DNA from: Yaniella halotolerans DSM 15476
GTDB taxonomy: Bacteria; Actinomycetota; Actinomycetes; Actinomycetales; Micrococcaceae
Assembly: GCF_000420805.1 (NCBI RefSeq)
Contig: NZ_ATVQ01000001.1
Location: forward strand, 1,178,001 to 1,242,000
DNA: 64,000 nt
Direction of reading: 5' to 3'
In this document: in pieces, positions 7,811 through 16,790 of the stretch
How positions within the stretch are numbered: the stretch's first letter is position 1
Layout of the letters: each line of letters opens with the position of its first letter
Notes under the pieces: model-generated
What the model was told of the DNA's origin: nothing
What the model saw: only the letters and a program-made list of their open reading frames with translations
Database searches by the model: none
Made by a program: the position numbers and the translations under genes

Positions 7811-9247
7811 TTACTTTCCTTGACCGCTCAGTTCTTTTTCTGGAATTTCTTGGTTTACTTCGTCGACCGGAGTGGTGCGTTTGATCGTGAATCCGGTGTA
7901 CGCATAAATCAGATTGATGAGTGGTACCAGAATGGCGAAGAAGATAAACGGAATAAATTCTGTTGCGGCTATACCAAAGACGCCGGAAGCAAAGACAGCT
8001 GGAACGGACCAGGGGACCAGGTTAATCCCCACGGTGCCGGTGGCTTCGGCTGTGCGGGTGAGGTTCAGCGGTGACAAGCCCATCTTTTTATAGGGAGTCA
8101 GAAATGCGCGAGCCGGTAATAGAACGGAGACATACTGCTCACCGCTGGCAAACGCCACAACAAAACCTGCGCCGAGTGATCCGGCGACCATGGAGCCTGG
8201 GCGCTTGATGCGTTTGACCAGAGAACCTATGAGGACTTTGAAAGAACCGGTGGATTCGAGCACACCGCCGAGCGCGGTGGCGATGATGACCAACGCGATG
8301 GTGCCGAGGATCGCTTCGATACCACCTCGAGACAGCAAGCTGTCGAGGAAGTCCACTCCTGTTTCTGACGAGTACCCGGAGGTCATGGATTGCAGGACGG
8401 CTGTGACCGTGCTGCCTTGCACCAGAAGTGCAGTGGCGGCGCCGAGCAAGGATACGAGAAGCAAGGTGGGCAGTGCTGGCATCCTCAGGAACATGAGTCC
8501 CAACGCGAGAACCGGCACGATCAGGAGGGCAGGGTGGATCACGAATTGCTCGTTGAGACCCGACATGAGGGCCGTGAGATCGCTGGTATCTGCGCTGGAG
8601 CTGGACGACATCGAGGAGCCGATGAACCAAAAGATCAAAGCACTGATGACCAGTGCGGGCACGGTGTCCCAGAGCATGTGGCGAATGTGCGAGAAGAGCT
8701 TGACCCCGCCCATGGCCGCTGCCAGGTTGGTGGTATCAGACAGTGGTGAGAGTTTATCGCCAAAGAATGCGCCGGAGATGACGGCGCCCGCAACGATGGC
8801 TGGTGGGAAGCCCATGCCTTCGCCGATGGCCATGAAGGCAATGCCGACGGTCGCGATGGTTGTCAGCGAGCTGCCCAAGACCAACGAGACTACGGCCGGT
8901 ACTAGACAGGCTAGTGCTAGGAAGAAGTGCGGTGAGATAGCTTGCAGACCGTAGTAGATGATGGCTGGAATGAGACCGCCTTCGATCCACGTGCCGATGA
9001 TCGTCCCGATCAAAAAGAGGATGAACACCGCGGGGAGTGCTCGGTTCACGCCCTGTGCGAGCGAGGTTTCGAGTTCATTCCAGGTATATCCGAGACTTTT
9101 TCCAATAAGGAGTGCAATGGCGACCGCTGTCATTAGCGGGATGAGCATGCCGATGTCCCAGAAGGAGATCGAGACTAGAGCCATGATGACCAAAACAGCG
9201 ATCGGCAGTAGCGCGATCGGAATGGAGGGGAGCTTATGTGCTTGCAT
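7811..9247 (-). CDS. NhaC-family Na+/H+ (or substrate/proton) antiporter
   Basis: A 478-residue polytopic protein of about eleven to twelve hydrophobic segments with NhaC-family features: GTWIEGGLIPAIIYYGLQ, a SGAFFGDKLSPLSDTTNLAA segment and GVLESTGSF. Family members are Na+/H+ antiporters or exchangers such as malate/lactate. The start at 9247 has AAAGGA five bases upstream; an in-frame ATG at 9286 lacks such a site. The downstream aminotransferase begins eight bases after the stop, so the transporter may supply or export an amino- or oxo-acid (inference). Confidence 0.85.
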   Translation of the reverse strand: MQAHKLPSIPIALLPIAVLVIMALVSISFWDIGMLIPLMTAVAIALLIGKSLGYTWNELETSLAQGVNRALPAVFILFLIGTIIGTWIEGGLIPAIIYYGLQAISPHFFLALACLVPAVVSLVLGSSLTTIATVGIAFMAIGEGMGFPPAIVAGAVISGAFFGDKLSPLSDTTNLAAAMGGVKLFSHIRHMLWDTVPALVISALIFWFIGSSMSSSSSADTSDLTALMSGLNEQFVIHPALLIVPVLALGLMFLRMPALPTLLLVSLLGAATALLVQGSTVTAVLQSMTSGYSSETGVDFLDSLLSRGGIEAILGTIALVIIATALGGVLESTGSFKVLIGSLVKRIKRPGSMVAGSLGAGFVVAFASGEQYVSVLLPARAFLTPYKKMGLSPLNLTRTAEATGTVGINLVPWSVPAVFASGVFGIAATEFIPFIFFAILVPLINLIYAYTGFTIKRTTPVDEVNQEIPEKELSGQGK

Positions 9248-9381
9248 GGATTCCTTTGGATGCGAATCGTTTGAGATGTAGAACACATAATCCGCAATAC
9301 GGTTGGTGAACGCAAACTAAATTCTACAAATATTGGCAAAATGCTCAACGGTATCGTGATCCGCCTCTCAGAATGCACAAC

Positions 9382-10557
9382 TTATGACCTACGGTTGGCT
9401 CTTTCCGCGAAGGCGTCGAGGGCATCCGTCAGGACCCGGACGGACCATACCGACTGACCTCCAATCTTGCTCTCGGTCCGCAGTAGATTGCGCTCAACGA
9501 GCCTGTCGAGAATCTTGTACGCAGTGGATAGTGCCACACCTCGCTCTTGCACCATGCCAACGGTAAAAGCAGGCTCCATGACACATAGGTTCGCAACGAT
9601 TTGGAGATTTTTCGTTTTTCTTTGGGCGGTTGCATAAATTTCGGCGCGTAAAGTCTCGATATCGTTCAGAAGTACCTGGACATTGGCCATTGAGCTACGA
9701 GTAGCCGCGACAAATTGCTCGATGATGGGAATGATGGACCCGCGTCGATATGCGTTCAGTGCTTCAAAGTATTGTTCCGTGTCAGTGAGTAGTCCCGAGG
9801 ATAAAGGCACCGTAAAGTTCTGCGTTGTGCCTCGGGAGCGCAGGATTGCCGAAACTAGCGCTCTGCCGGTCCTGCCATTGCCGTCGGTGAAGGGGTGAAT
9901 GGTTTCGAACTGTGCGTGCGCAATGGCTGCTTGAGCTATTGCCGGGATGTCGGTGCGTTGCATGAATTCGACAAGATCCTCGAGCGATGAGCTGACTGTT
10001 GAGTGCTCCGGAGGTACGAACATCGCGCTAACGGGGGAGTGTCCGCCGATCCACACTGGCTCTTTGCGCAATCGGCCTGCTTGTTTGGGGTCCGAGTCAT
10101 TGAGTAGAGCACGGTGCATCTCGAGCATCGCGTTCACGGTGAGGTCGTCGGCGAGTTGCAGTGCTGCTTCGAGCGCCATGGTGTTTCGCGCAATGAGACT
10201 CGCGTTTCGTCTCGTGTTATCGCCGAGTCGGGCTAAAGCGATTCGTCGTGCATTCGCGGTTAAGTGTTCGATTTGGGAGCTGGCGGAAGATTCGCTGCGA
10301 AGTAGTACCGCGCTAAAGGGTGCGCCACCTTCGTACTGCGCATCGAAGCGGGCCAGATCTTCGTTCACGGTTTGTGCCATGGACGCTATGTCGGAGGGCA
10401 GGTTTGTCGTGATGTGAGCGATGTGCGGTACAACTGCCTGTTGATAAGTTCCCTTATTTGCTTGGCGCCGTCGCTTGGACCACAGGGGGTCAGTCGTTGC
10501 TTCCGACTCAGGCCATTGTTGTTCGCGGTATTGTACAGGCGGCCAAGAGTGCGTCAA
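9382..10557 (-). CDS. Fic family AMPylase with C-terminal winged helix
   Basis: A 391-residue Fic/DOC protein. The core motif HPFTDGNGRTGR (about 221-232) is intact, so the catalytic His and phosphate-binding loop are present. An N-terminal SSQIEH at about 93-98 matches the inhibitory-helix pattern (S/T)xxxE(G/N) of class II Fic proteins, with His instead of Gly/Asn. The C-terminus looks like a winged helix (VGMVQERGVALSTAYKILDR). I chose the TTG at 10557 because GAGGAAGGGGG lies four bases before it and the product then starts at the usual THSWPPVQY. The frame stays open to 10890, but that part is the operator palindrome and the divergent gene. Confidence 0.85.
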   Translation of the reverse strand: MTHSWPPVQYREQQWPESEATTDPLWSKRRRQANKGTYQQAVVPHIAHITTNLPSDIASMAQTVNEDLARFDAQYEGGAPFSAVLLRSESSASSQIEHLTANARRIALARLGDNTRRNASLIARNTMALEAALQLADDLTVNAMLEMHRALLNDSDPKQAGRLRKEPVWIGGHSPVSAMFVPPEHSTVSSSLEDLVEFMQRTDIPAIAQAAIAHAQFETIHPFTDGNGRTGRALVSAILRSRGTTQNFTVPLSSGLLTDTEQYFEALNAYRRGSIIPIIEQFVAATRSSMANVQVLLNDIETLRAEIYATAQRKTKNLQIVANLCVMEPAFTVGMVQERGVALSTAYKILDRLVERNLLRTESKIGGQSVWSVRVLTDALDAFAERANRRS

Positions 10558-10587
10558 TGTGCCCCCTTCCTCTGTTTGTTCGATGCT

Positions 10588-10638
10588 AATGAGAAAATTC
10601 TTTTCAATTTTCTCATTAAGTTTACTAATGAGAAAATT
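10588..10638. promoter_or_regulatory. Triple 12-bp operator upstream of fic
   Basis: AATGAGAAAATT occurs at 10588-10599, inverted (AATTTTCTCATT) at 10606-10617, and again direct at 10627-10638. The first two form a perfect 12-bp dyad with a six-base spacer. The array is 31 bases upstream of the TTG start of fic and about 100 bases from the divergent regulator. The winged helix of the Fic protein, or the regulator at 10747, is the obvious candidate binder. Confidence 0.7.
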
Positions 10639-10711
10639 ATTCTTGCAGATCCAGTACAATTTCGGGGCGGCCATTCTTAGGTTGTGTTGGTGCCTTGAGG
10701 GCGCGACACCG

Positions 10712-10740
10712 TTCGTCATGAAATGTCCGCTTGATACGAT
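10712..10740 (+). promoter_or_regulatory. Promoter of the SufR-like regulator (leaderless)
   Basis: TTCGTC (10712-10717) and TACGAT (10735-10740) are separated by 17 bases, and the ATG follows TACGAT after six bases with no ribosome-binding site. The geometry predicts that transcription begins at or next to the start codon. Confidence 0.5.
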
Positions 10741-10746
10741 GTAAGC

Positions 10747-11505
10747 ATGCCTCGCAGAGTTAAAGATTTCCGGGGGCTCACAGAGGAATCCCGGGTACGC
10801 CTTCTCCACGCTGTCCAGCTTCATCCGGGACAAGCGCTCAAGGATCTCGCCTCCGAAGCTGACGTTCATGTCAATACGGCGCGTGACCATTTGCGGGTCC
10901 TAGAAGCTGAAGGATTCGTGGTGAGCGCCCCGGTGGACACCGGCCGCCGCGGTCGTCCTCCGATGGGGTATTGGCCGGTTGAGCGTAGCGAACATAGTCC
11001 AGCGGCGCAGGAGCGTGCGGAAGAAGCGAGCGCTCGCGGCGAATTGTTGCGACGGCTCGCGCCGGATCGTGATCACGGCCAAGCGCTTGAGGTGGCCGCG
11101 GCTCATCAACTCGATGTGCTGTATGAGCATCTTGAGGACGCCGGTATGGATCCCGTGGTCAATAGTGATGATCTGACAGTCGGTGTGCGGCCGTGTATTT
11201 ATCAGGGATTATTGGAGTCAGAGCGGCCAGTGGTGTGCTCCGTGCACGCAAAGCTAGTGCGTCAGCAGCTGGAGCAGGTGGACGGTCCACTGAAGTTGCG
11301 GCGTTTGCATCCATTCACTACAGCGCACAGCTGCCTGTTGGTGTTGGATTCGGACGAGCAGGAGCCGCTTGTGTCTGAAGAAAACGCTGCGGTACCGGGT
11401 ATTGCTGCGGATCGTAGTGATGTTGAACTTGGCGAATTTGCTCTCGAGGCGCAGCGTCGTGCCGAAGACGGCTCAGGCGGGGACGGGCCGTCCTGTCCAC
11501 TGTAG
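10747..11505 (+). CDS. Winged-helix regulator with C-terminal Cys/His cluster (SufR-like)
   Basis: A 252-residue regulator. Residues 10-75 form a winged helix (LKDLASEADVHVNTARDHLR, then a GRRGRPP wing). The C-terminal half carries Cys150, Cys164, His167 and Cys196 in the arrangement C-x13-C-x2-H...C, recalling the metal or iron-sulfur site of SufR-type regulators, though one of the four Cys of classical SufR is not evident. It is probably a redox or iron-sulfur responsive repressor. The suf operon is not in the window. It is divergent from fic and precedes the hydantoin cluster, so the target may be local. The last 30 residues are acidic and look disordered. Confidence 0.65.
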   Translation: MPRRVKDFRGLTEESRVRLLHAVQLHPGQALKDLASEADVHVNTARDHLRVLEAEGFVVSAPVDTGRRGRPPMGYWPVERSEHSPAAQERAEEASARGELLRRLAPDRDHGQALEVAAAHQLDVLYEHLEDAGMDPVVNSDDLTVGVRPCIYQGLLESERPVVCSVHAKLVRQQLEQVDGPLKLRRLHPFTTAHSCLLVLDSDEQEPLVSEENAAVPGIAADRSDVELGEFALEAQRRAEDGSGGDGPSCPL

Positions 11506-11534
11506 GTTGGCTGCGTCGCACATATATCCGACGC

Positions 11535-11562
11535 AAATATTTGGGTTGTTCAACAAATATTT
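11535..11562. promoter_or_regulatory. AT-rich inverted repeat (operator candidate)
   Basis: AAATATTTG (11535-11543) and CAAATATTT (11554-11562) form a perfect 9-bp dyad with a ten-base spacer that itself includes GTTG/CAAC. The arm centres are 19 bp apart, close to two helical turns, which suits a dimeric regulator. It lies 30 bases after the regulator gene and about 360 bases before the amidohydrolase. Confidence 0.5.
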
Positions 11563-11883
11563 CTGCTGACTTTTTCAGCGCTTCATGGCGTTCAGGCTCT
11601 CGTGGTTGTGAATTTTTCCGGGCCGCCAGAGCGTCTTGTTTCATTTGCCGAGCAGCCTTCGGTTCGGAGCCCTCGGCCTAGTCATTGCCCGCTGTCTGCT
11701 CAATGAGGTCGCTCTTTTTGTGGTCAGAAGTGGGGTTGTCTTACTCGCGAGTAGGTGGTCGGATGTATCGCGGCATTCTGGTTGGTTGCAATTAACTCGA
11801 TTCGAAAATTGTTCTGGGCGGCAAATTCCCACCATTGTTGTTTGCTGCAGTAGCAACTAAATTGTTCCAGTATCAACGCAAAG

Positions 11884-11899
11884 CGTGATTCACATCACA
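11884..11899. promoter_or_regulatory. CRP/GlxR-type binding site
   Basis: CGTGA-TTCACA-TCACA matches TGTGA-N6-TCACA at nine of ten fixed positions. It lies 23 bases before the start of the carbamoylsarcosine amidohydrolase-like gene, so close that it may overlap the transcription start. Two further sites with the same core occur at 30423 and 53039, each before a catabolic or uptake gene. Confidence 0.6.
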
Positions 11900-11922
11900 A
11901 ACTTTCTGAATGGAGCATGACA

Positions 11923-12714
11923 ATGGTCGACAATATCTACGCATCCGACGAGAACTACAAAGATACCGAACGTCAACTTGAAGAGATGCTAGATAAAGCC
12001 TTCGGTCAGGGTGCTGAAGAAATGGAACGCCGCGGTTTCAAGCGTCGCGTTGGTTTCGGCAGCCGTCCGGCCGTGATTCACATTGACATGGCAAACGCCT
12101 GGACACGTCCAGACCACGCGTTCACATGCCGCAATATGGATACAATCATCCCGGCCTGCCAGGACCTGAACGCAGCGGCTCGTGCCAAGGGTGTACCGGT
12201 CATTTTCATTACCACCGCATACGAAGTTCTAGATACCTCTCTGCCGTCGGATATGGGCCTGTGGTCCCAGAAGATCCCATTGGAAACCCTGGATCCGTCA
12301 ACCGGTGCCGCCGATATCGACGACCGCATCGCCCCACAGCCAGGCGAATTGGTCATCACCAAGAAGCGCGCCTCAGCTTTCCCAGGTACCTACCTCAACC
12401 AGTTCTTGACTGCCAACCGCATCGACACGCTCATCGTGACCGGTGTGACCGCTTCGGCTTGTGTTCGCAACACAGTTGAAGACGCTATGGCAGAAGGCTT
12501 CCGTCCAATCGTCGTTAAAGAAGCAGTTGGCGACCGCGTTGCAGGCACTGTCGCATGGAACCTCTTTGATATCGACAACAAGTTCGGCGACGTCGAAAAC
12601 CTCTCGACCGTTGTGGACTACCTCGGTAACCTGCCGAACTTTGAAGACACCGTTCCAACTCCAACAGCACAGGTTGTTGATCAGCGTCCTGCTGATGCTG
12701 AGTTCGCTGTCTAG
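11923..12714 (+). CDS. Isochorismatase-fold amidohydrolase, N-carbamoylsarcosine amidase-like
   Basis: A 263-residue cysteine hydrolase. The Asp-Lys-Cys triad is visible: Asp in VIHIDMANAWTRP, Lys in VITKKRASAF, and Cys in VTGVTASACVRNT. The length and N-terminal extension fit N-carbamoylsarcosine amidohydrolase, which splits N-carbamoylsarcosine to sarcosine, CO2 and ammonia. The next gene is an ATP-dependent hydantoinase, the enzyme expected one step upstream. Start 11923 is preferred because GGAG lies seven bases before it; the ATG at 11917 is only one base from GGAG. Biuret or ureidoacrylate-type amidases are alternatives. Confidence 0.78.
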   Translation: MVDNIYASDENYKDTERQLEEMLDKAFGQGAEEMERRGFKRRVGFGSRPAVIHIDMANAWTRPDHAFTCRNMDTIIPACQDLNAAARAKGVPVIFITTAYEVLDTSLPSDMGLWSQKIPLETLDPSTGAADIDDRIAPQPGELVITKKRASAFPGTYLNQFLTANRIDTLIVTGVTASACVRNTVEDAMAEGFRPIVVKEAVGDRVAGTVAWNLFDIDNKFGDVENLSTVVDYLGNLPNFEDTVPTPTAQVVDQRPADAEFAV

Positions 12715-12783
12715 TACCAACCTGCCCACCACGGGTTCACAAGCACGACACCCTTTACCCGGACTCTCCCCGGAAGGAAAATT

Positions 12784-15700
12784 ATGAAACGCATTGGCGT
12801 AGACGTCGGCGGTACTTTTACGGATTTGTACTATGTTGACGATCAGACTAACGAAGGCGCGGTTGAGAAAGTTCCCTCAACCCCAGACGATCCCTCGATT
12901 GCGGTAATCGACGGATTGAAACGCCTCAGTCAAAAAGCCGGCATCAAACTGTCGGAAGTAGACCAGGTGGTCCATGGAACCACAGTCGCAACCAACACCG
13001 CGCTGACCCATAAGGGCGCCGAGGTCGGTATGATCACGACCGAGGGTTTCCGCGATATCCTTCACATTGCGCGTCACAAGAAGCCATATAACTTCTCGCT
13101 GCAGCAGGACCTTCCGTGGCAGACCCAGCCGCTGGTCAAACGTCGTCATCGGCTGACGATCAAAGAGCGCATTACCGCACCGCACGGTGACGTGCTGCGA
13201 GCACTGGATGAAGACGAAGTGCGTACCCGGGTACGTGAGCTCAAGGCCGCCGGCGTGGAAGCCATCGCCGTGTGCCTGTTGCACTCGTACCTGAACCCGG
13301 CTCACGAGCAGCGGGTAGGGGAAATCGTCAAAGAGGAATTCCCCGAAGCGTACCTATCGTTGTCCAGCGAAATTGTTCCGCTGTACCGCGAATACGAACG
13401 CTTCTCAACCACTGCACTCAATGCCTACGTCGGACCACGCGTTTCACGTTACGTGCGTCGTCTGCAGTCCGAAATTGAGGCACTGGGCTACGACCGTGAG
13501 ATCCTGCTAATGCAGTCATCGGGCGGTATGGTCCCGGTCGATGAAGCGGCCAAGATCCCGGTTTCGCTCATGATGTCCGGTCCGGTCGGCGGTTTGATCG
13601 GCGGTATGTGGGCAGGTAAGAAATCCGGTTATGAGAATACCGTGACCCTGGACATCGGCGGTACATCTGCTGATATCGGGGTTTCCTATCAGGGTGAGCT
13701 TCGCATGCGTCACCTGCTGGATACCAAGATTGGTGATTATCAGGCGATGATCCCGATGGTCGATATCGACACGATCGGTGCCGGTGGTGGCTCGATCGCT
13801 TACGTTGATGCCGGTGGGGTCTACCGTGTTGGACCACAGTCGGCCGGTGCCGATCCAGGTCCGGTGTGTTATAACCGCGGTGGTACTGAACCGACCGCAA
13901 CCGATGCGCAATTGCTCCTGGGTCGTATGCGCCCAGAGCGCATGCTGGCAGGTTCCGGCATCGATTTGCGTCCGGACCTCTCCAAAGAAGCCATGGAAAA
14001 GGTTGCCGATACGCTCGAGATGTCGGTAGAAGAGGCAGCACTCGGTGCCCTGCAGGTCATGCGTTTCGGTATGACCCAGGCAATCGAAGAAAACTCTGTT
14101 CGCCGCGGCTATGACCCTCGCGACTTCACCCTGGTTGCTGCCGGGGGAGCTGGTGGCCTGTTCGCTTGCGAAATTGCGTCCGAACTCCAGGTGCCAAGTG
14201 TGCTGGTGCCAGCGAATCCGGGCATTATTGCTGCCCTTGGTCTGCTGGCGACGGATGAGCGCTACGAATTTGTCAGCACTGTCCGCTTCCCACTCGCCGG
14301 TGCCGATAAACCTGCACTCCAGAAATCCTATGAAAACCTGGAAGCCAAAGCCACGCACCAGTTGGATACCGAAAAGGTCGAGCAGGGTCGGCGCAAACTG
14401 CAGCGCCTGGCCGATGCCCGGTATGAAGGCCAGGGCTATGAAGTTCGCTTCGATGTGCCAGACGGCGATATCGACGACGCTTGGTTGGATGAGGCCGAAC
14501 GCCGCTTCCACGCTGCCCACGAGGAAGAATACGGTCACCGTTTCAGCCACGTCCCAGTTGAACTGATCAACATTCGTGTTGAAGCCACCGCCGAAATGAA
14601 CGAACTGCCCGTCGTGGCTGGCGAGAGCACCGGCTCACTCGATGCGGCACTCGTGGAAACCCGCGACGTAATCTTCGACGAGGTTGGCAAACCAGTCACC
14701 CACGCGACGCCGTTCTATGATCGCCAGAAACTCATGGTCGGTCAGACCTTCGAGGGCCCAGCGATTATTGAACAGTACGATGCGACCGTCGTGGTTCCAC
14801 CACGCTTCAAGGGTCGCATCGACGAGGTCGGCAATATCGTCATCGATTGCCCAGCCAATGAAGATTCCGCAGAAGAACTGGCCACCCCAATTCTGATGCG
14901 CGTGATCGGTGGTGCGCTGAACTCAGCCGCCAAAGAGATGGCCTCGGTCTTGTTCCGCATGGCGTACTCGTCGATTATTCGCGAATCTGAAGACCTCGGT
15001 GCCGGACTCTTCGACATTAACGGTAACGTGCTGGCCGAATCCGACTCGACCCCGATGTTCATGGGATCGATGCCGAAGATCGTCAAAGGTGTGATCTCGG
15101 TGCTTGGCGATGACATCCACGAAGGTGACATCATCCTGCACAACGACCCATACCTGGGCGCCACCCACTCACCAGACGTGGCGATTATCAAACCGATCTT
15201 CCACGATGGTCAACTCGTTGGCTTCTCGGGAGCTTCCGGTCAGCTGATCGATAACGGTGGTGCGTTCTCGGGGCTGATGGTCGATATTCAAGACGTGCAG
15301 TCTGAAGGCCAGATGTTCCGTGCGGTCAAGATCTACGAAAAGGGTGTTCGCCAAGAATCCCTGATCAAACACATTCTGAACAACACCCGCACACCGACCT
15401 CCAACCAGGGCGATTTCCAAGCCATGATTGCCGCAACCGAGCTCGCCTCGAATCGGTATCTTGCGCTGGTGGAACGCTACGGCCTGGACGCGGTGCGCGA
15501 TTCCGGTCAGGCATGGATCGACTACTCCGAACGCATGCTGCGCCAAGAAATCGCCAAAATCCCAGACGGTGTATACGAAACCGAAATGGGCTACCTCGAC
15601 GACGACGGTCGCAACTACGGCAAGAAACTGCCGATCGCGGTCAAAGTCATTGTCGAAGGCGACGAGATCACCTACGACCTAACCGGCTCGTCCGAACAGG

Positions 15701-16647
15701 TCCCAACCGCATATAACTGTGCGTTTGAAGGTACGACCGTCTCAGCGTTCACGTTCATTACCAGGATGATGTTCCTCGACGAAGTCGCCTTCCCGGTCTT
15801 CGTACCCCAGAACGAGGGCATGCTCAAACCGCTCAAGGTAATCGCACCCGAGGGCACGATCTTCAATCCGAAATACCCGGCGGCCACGTTCTCGCGGTTC
15901 TCGCAGGTTCAGCGTGCTGTGGACCTCGCACTGCGAGCCCTGTCCCCGGTCATCCCGGAGAAGGTCACGGCCGGTAACTCGGCACACATCCACTTCATGT
16001 CCTACTCCGGTTGGGATGAAGCACAGGGTGAATACTGGGTCTACCTGGAGGTCAACGAAGGGTCCTACGGTGGTCGTCAGACATCCGATGGTCCGGACTC
16101 GACCGACAACCTGATCGCCAATACCCGTAACAACCCGATCGAAGAGCTCGAATGGCGCTTCCCAATGCGCACGGATCGCTACGAATTGCGTGATGAACCG
16201 GCAGCAGCAGGTGAGTTCCGCGGCGGCATCGGCATCGTTCGTGAAAACACCTTCCTCACTGACACCATGATCACGTGTGAGGGCGAACGTCACGAATCGG
16301 ATCTGCCGTGGGGCGCGTTCGGTGGTCATGATGGTTTGAACGCGTCGATCGTGAAAAACCCTGGCCGCGAAGGCGAAGAAGCCTGGCCGTCCAAGGTTAC
16401 CGGCCGCACCTTGGATGCCGGCGATTCGATCCAGATCACCGTCCCATCGGGTGGTGGCTTCGGCGAACCTTCGAAGCGCGATGCCTACAAGGTACTTGAG
16501 GACGTGCTTGACGGGTTCACCACCAAGCAGGCCGCCTTCGACGACTACAAGGTCGCACTGGCAGAACGCGACGGCAAACTCCAGGTTGATGAGGAGGCCA
16601 CCGCCAAACTCCGGGCGGGTGTCGTCACCGCATCAACCAACGCATAA
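12784..16647 (+). CDS. Fused HyuA-HyuB ATP-dependent hydantoinase/oxoprolinase
   Basis: A single 1287-residue chain joins both subunits. Residues ~1-690 are HyuA (RIGVDVGGTFTDLYYVD, the ATPase loop VTLDIGGTSADIGV, and GAGGGSIAYVD). Residues ~700-1270 are HyuB (RVIGGALNSAAKEM, HNDPYLGATHSPDV, SGASGQLIDNGG, ending in IQITVPSGGGFGEPS). The layout equals that of one-chain 5-oxoprolinase. With the preceding carbamoylsarcosine amidase-like gene, the best guess is N-methylhydantoin (from creatinine) opened to N-carbamoylsarcosine using ATP; 5-oxoproline or another hydantoin is possible. Seventy bases separate it from the amidohydrolase; GGAAGG lies before the ATG. Confidence 0.85.
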   Translation: MKRIGVDVGGTFTDLYYVDDQTNEGAVEKVPSTPDDPSIAVIDGLKRLSQKAGIKLSEVDQVVHGTTVATNTALTHKGAEVGMITTEGFRDILHIARHKKPYNFSLQQDLPWQTQPLVKRRHRLTIKERITAPHGDVLRALDEDEVRTRVRELKAAGVEAIAVCLLHSYLNPAHEQRVGEIVKEEFPEAYLSLSSEIVPLYREYERFSTTALNAYVGPRVSRYVRRLQSEIEALGYDREILLMQSSGGMVPVDEAAKIPVSLMMSGPVGGLIGGMWAGKKSGYENTVTLDIGGTSADIGVSYQGELRMRHLLDTKIGDYQAMIPMVDIDTIGAGGGSIAYVDAGGVYRVGPQSAGADPGPVCYNRGGTEPTATDAQLLLGRMRPERMLAGSGIDLRPDLSKEAMEKVADTLEMSVEEAALGALQVMRFGMTQAIEENSVRRGYDPRDFTLVAAGGAGGLFACEIASELQVPSVLVPANPGIIAALGLLATDERYEFVSTVRFPLAGADKPALQKSYENLEAKATHQLDTEKVEQGRRKLQRLADARYEGQGYEVRFDVPDGDIDDAWLDEAERRFHAAHEEEYGHRFSHVPVELINIRVEATAEMNELPVVAGESTGSLDAALVETRDVIFDEVGKPVTHATPFYDRQKLMVGQTFEGPAIIEQYDATVVVPPRFKGRIDEVGNIVIDCPANEDSAEELATPILMRVIGGALNSAAKEMASVLFRMAYSSIIRESEDLGAGLFDINGNVLAESDSTPMFMGSMPKIVKGVISVLGDDIHEGDIILHNDPYLGATHSPDVAIIKPIFHDGQLVGFSGASGQLIDNGGAFSGLMVDIQDVQSEGQMFRAVKIYEKGVRQESLIKHILNNTRTPTSNQGDFQAMIAATELASNRYLALVERYGLDAVRDSGQAWIDYSERMLRQEIAKIPDGVYETEMGYLDDDGRNYGKKLPIAVKVIVEGDEITYDLTGSSEQVPTAYNCAFEGTTVSAFTFITRMMFLDEVAFPVFVPQNEGMLKPLKVIAPEGTIFNPKYPAATFSRFSQVQRAVDLALRALSPVIPEKVTAGNSAHIHFMSYSGWDEAQGEYWVYLEVNEGSYGGRQTSDGPDSTDNLIANTRNNPIEELEWRFPMRTDRYELRDEPAAAGEFRGGIGIVRENTFLTDTMITCEGERHESDLPWGAFGGHDGLNASIVKNPGREGEEAWPSKVTGRTLDAGDSIQITVPSGGGFGEPSKRDAYKVLEDVLDGFTTKQAAFDDYKVALAERDGKLQVDEEATAKLRAGVVTASTNA

Positions 16648-16676
16648 ACCTCCAAGATAACTGAATACCGAACACA

Positions 16677-16728
16677 CTCACCCGTGGCAAGGACGGAAGC
16701 CACTTCCTTGCCGCGGGTGAGTTTTTTA
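16677..16728 (+). terminator. Intrinsic terminator after the hydantoinase gene
   Basis: A long hairpin pairs CTCACCCG-t-GGCAAGGA with TCCTTGCC-g-CGGGTGAG, followed directly by TTTTTT. It lies 30 bases past the hydantoinase stop and about 60 bases before the MFS gene, so the transporter is transcribed separately or by read-through. Confidence 0.9.
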
Positions 16729-16790
16729 TCCCCAAAGCCAAAACCGTGACATCACTTCTATAGCTCAAACACCTTTTCCTAGGAGCCATC

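Larger units (their letters stand above)
11506..11922. other. Intergenic region before the hydantoin cluster
   Basis: About 415 bases without a convincing gene. It contains an AT-rich dyad at 11535-11562, a small GCTGA/TCAGC hairpin near 11565-11578, and a CRP-like site at 11884. Short open frames in the rest (for example 11636-11860) have no ribosome-binding site and no recognisable product. Confidence 0.6.

Noticed and set aside
8190-8954. 254-codon plus-strand frame within the NhaC antiporter
   Set aside because: Low-complexity Met/Ala/Thr/Arg composition as expected opposite a membrane protein; no ribosome-binding site.
10558-10890. N-terminal extension of the Fic protein
   Set aside because: It would translate the triple operator and overlap the divergent regulator gene; a strong ribosome-binding site precedes the TTG at 10557.
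11636-11860. Open frames in the gap before the hydantoin cluster
   Set aside because: No ribosome-binding site on either strand, no recognisable product, and overlapping frames on both strands are open, as in non-coding DNA.
13516-14550. 344-codon open frame antisense to the HyuAB gene
   Set aside because: It lies wholly inside a strongly conserved gene; its product is rich in His, Arg and Gly-Asp patterns typical of reverse-strand reading and has no domain or start signal.
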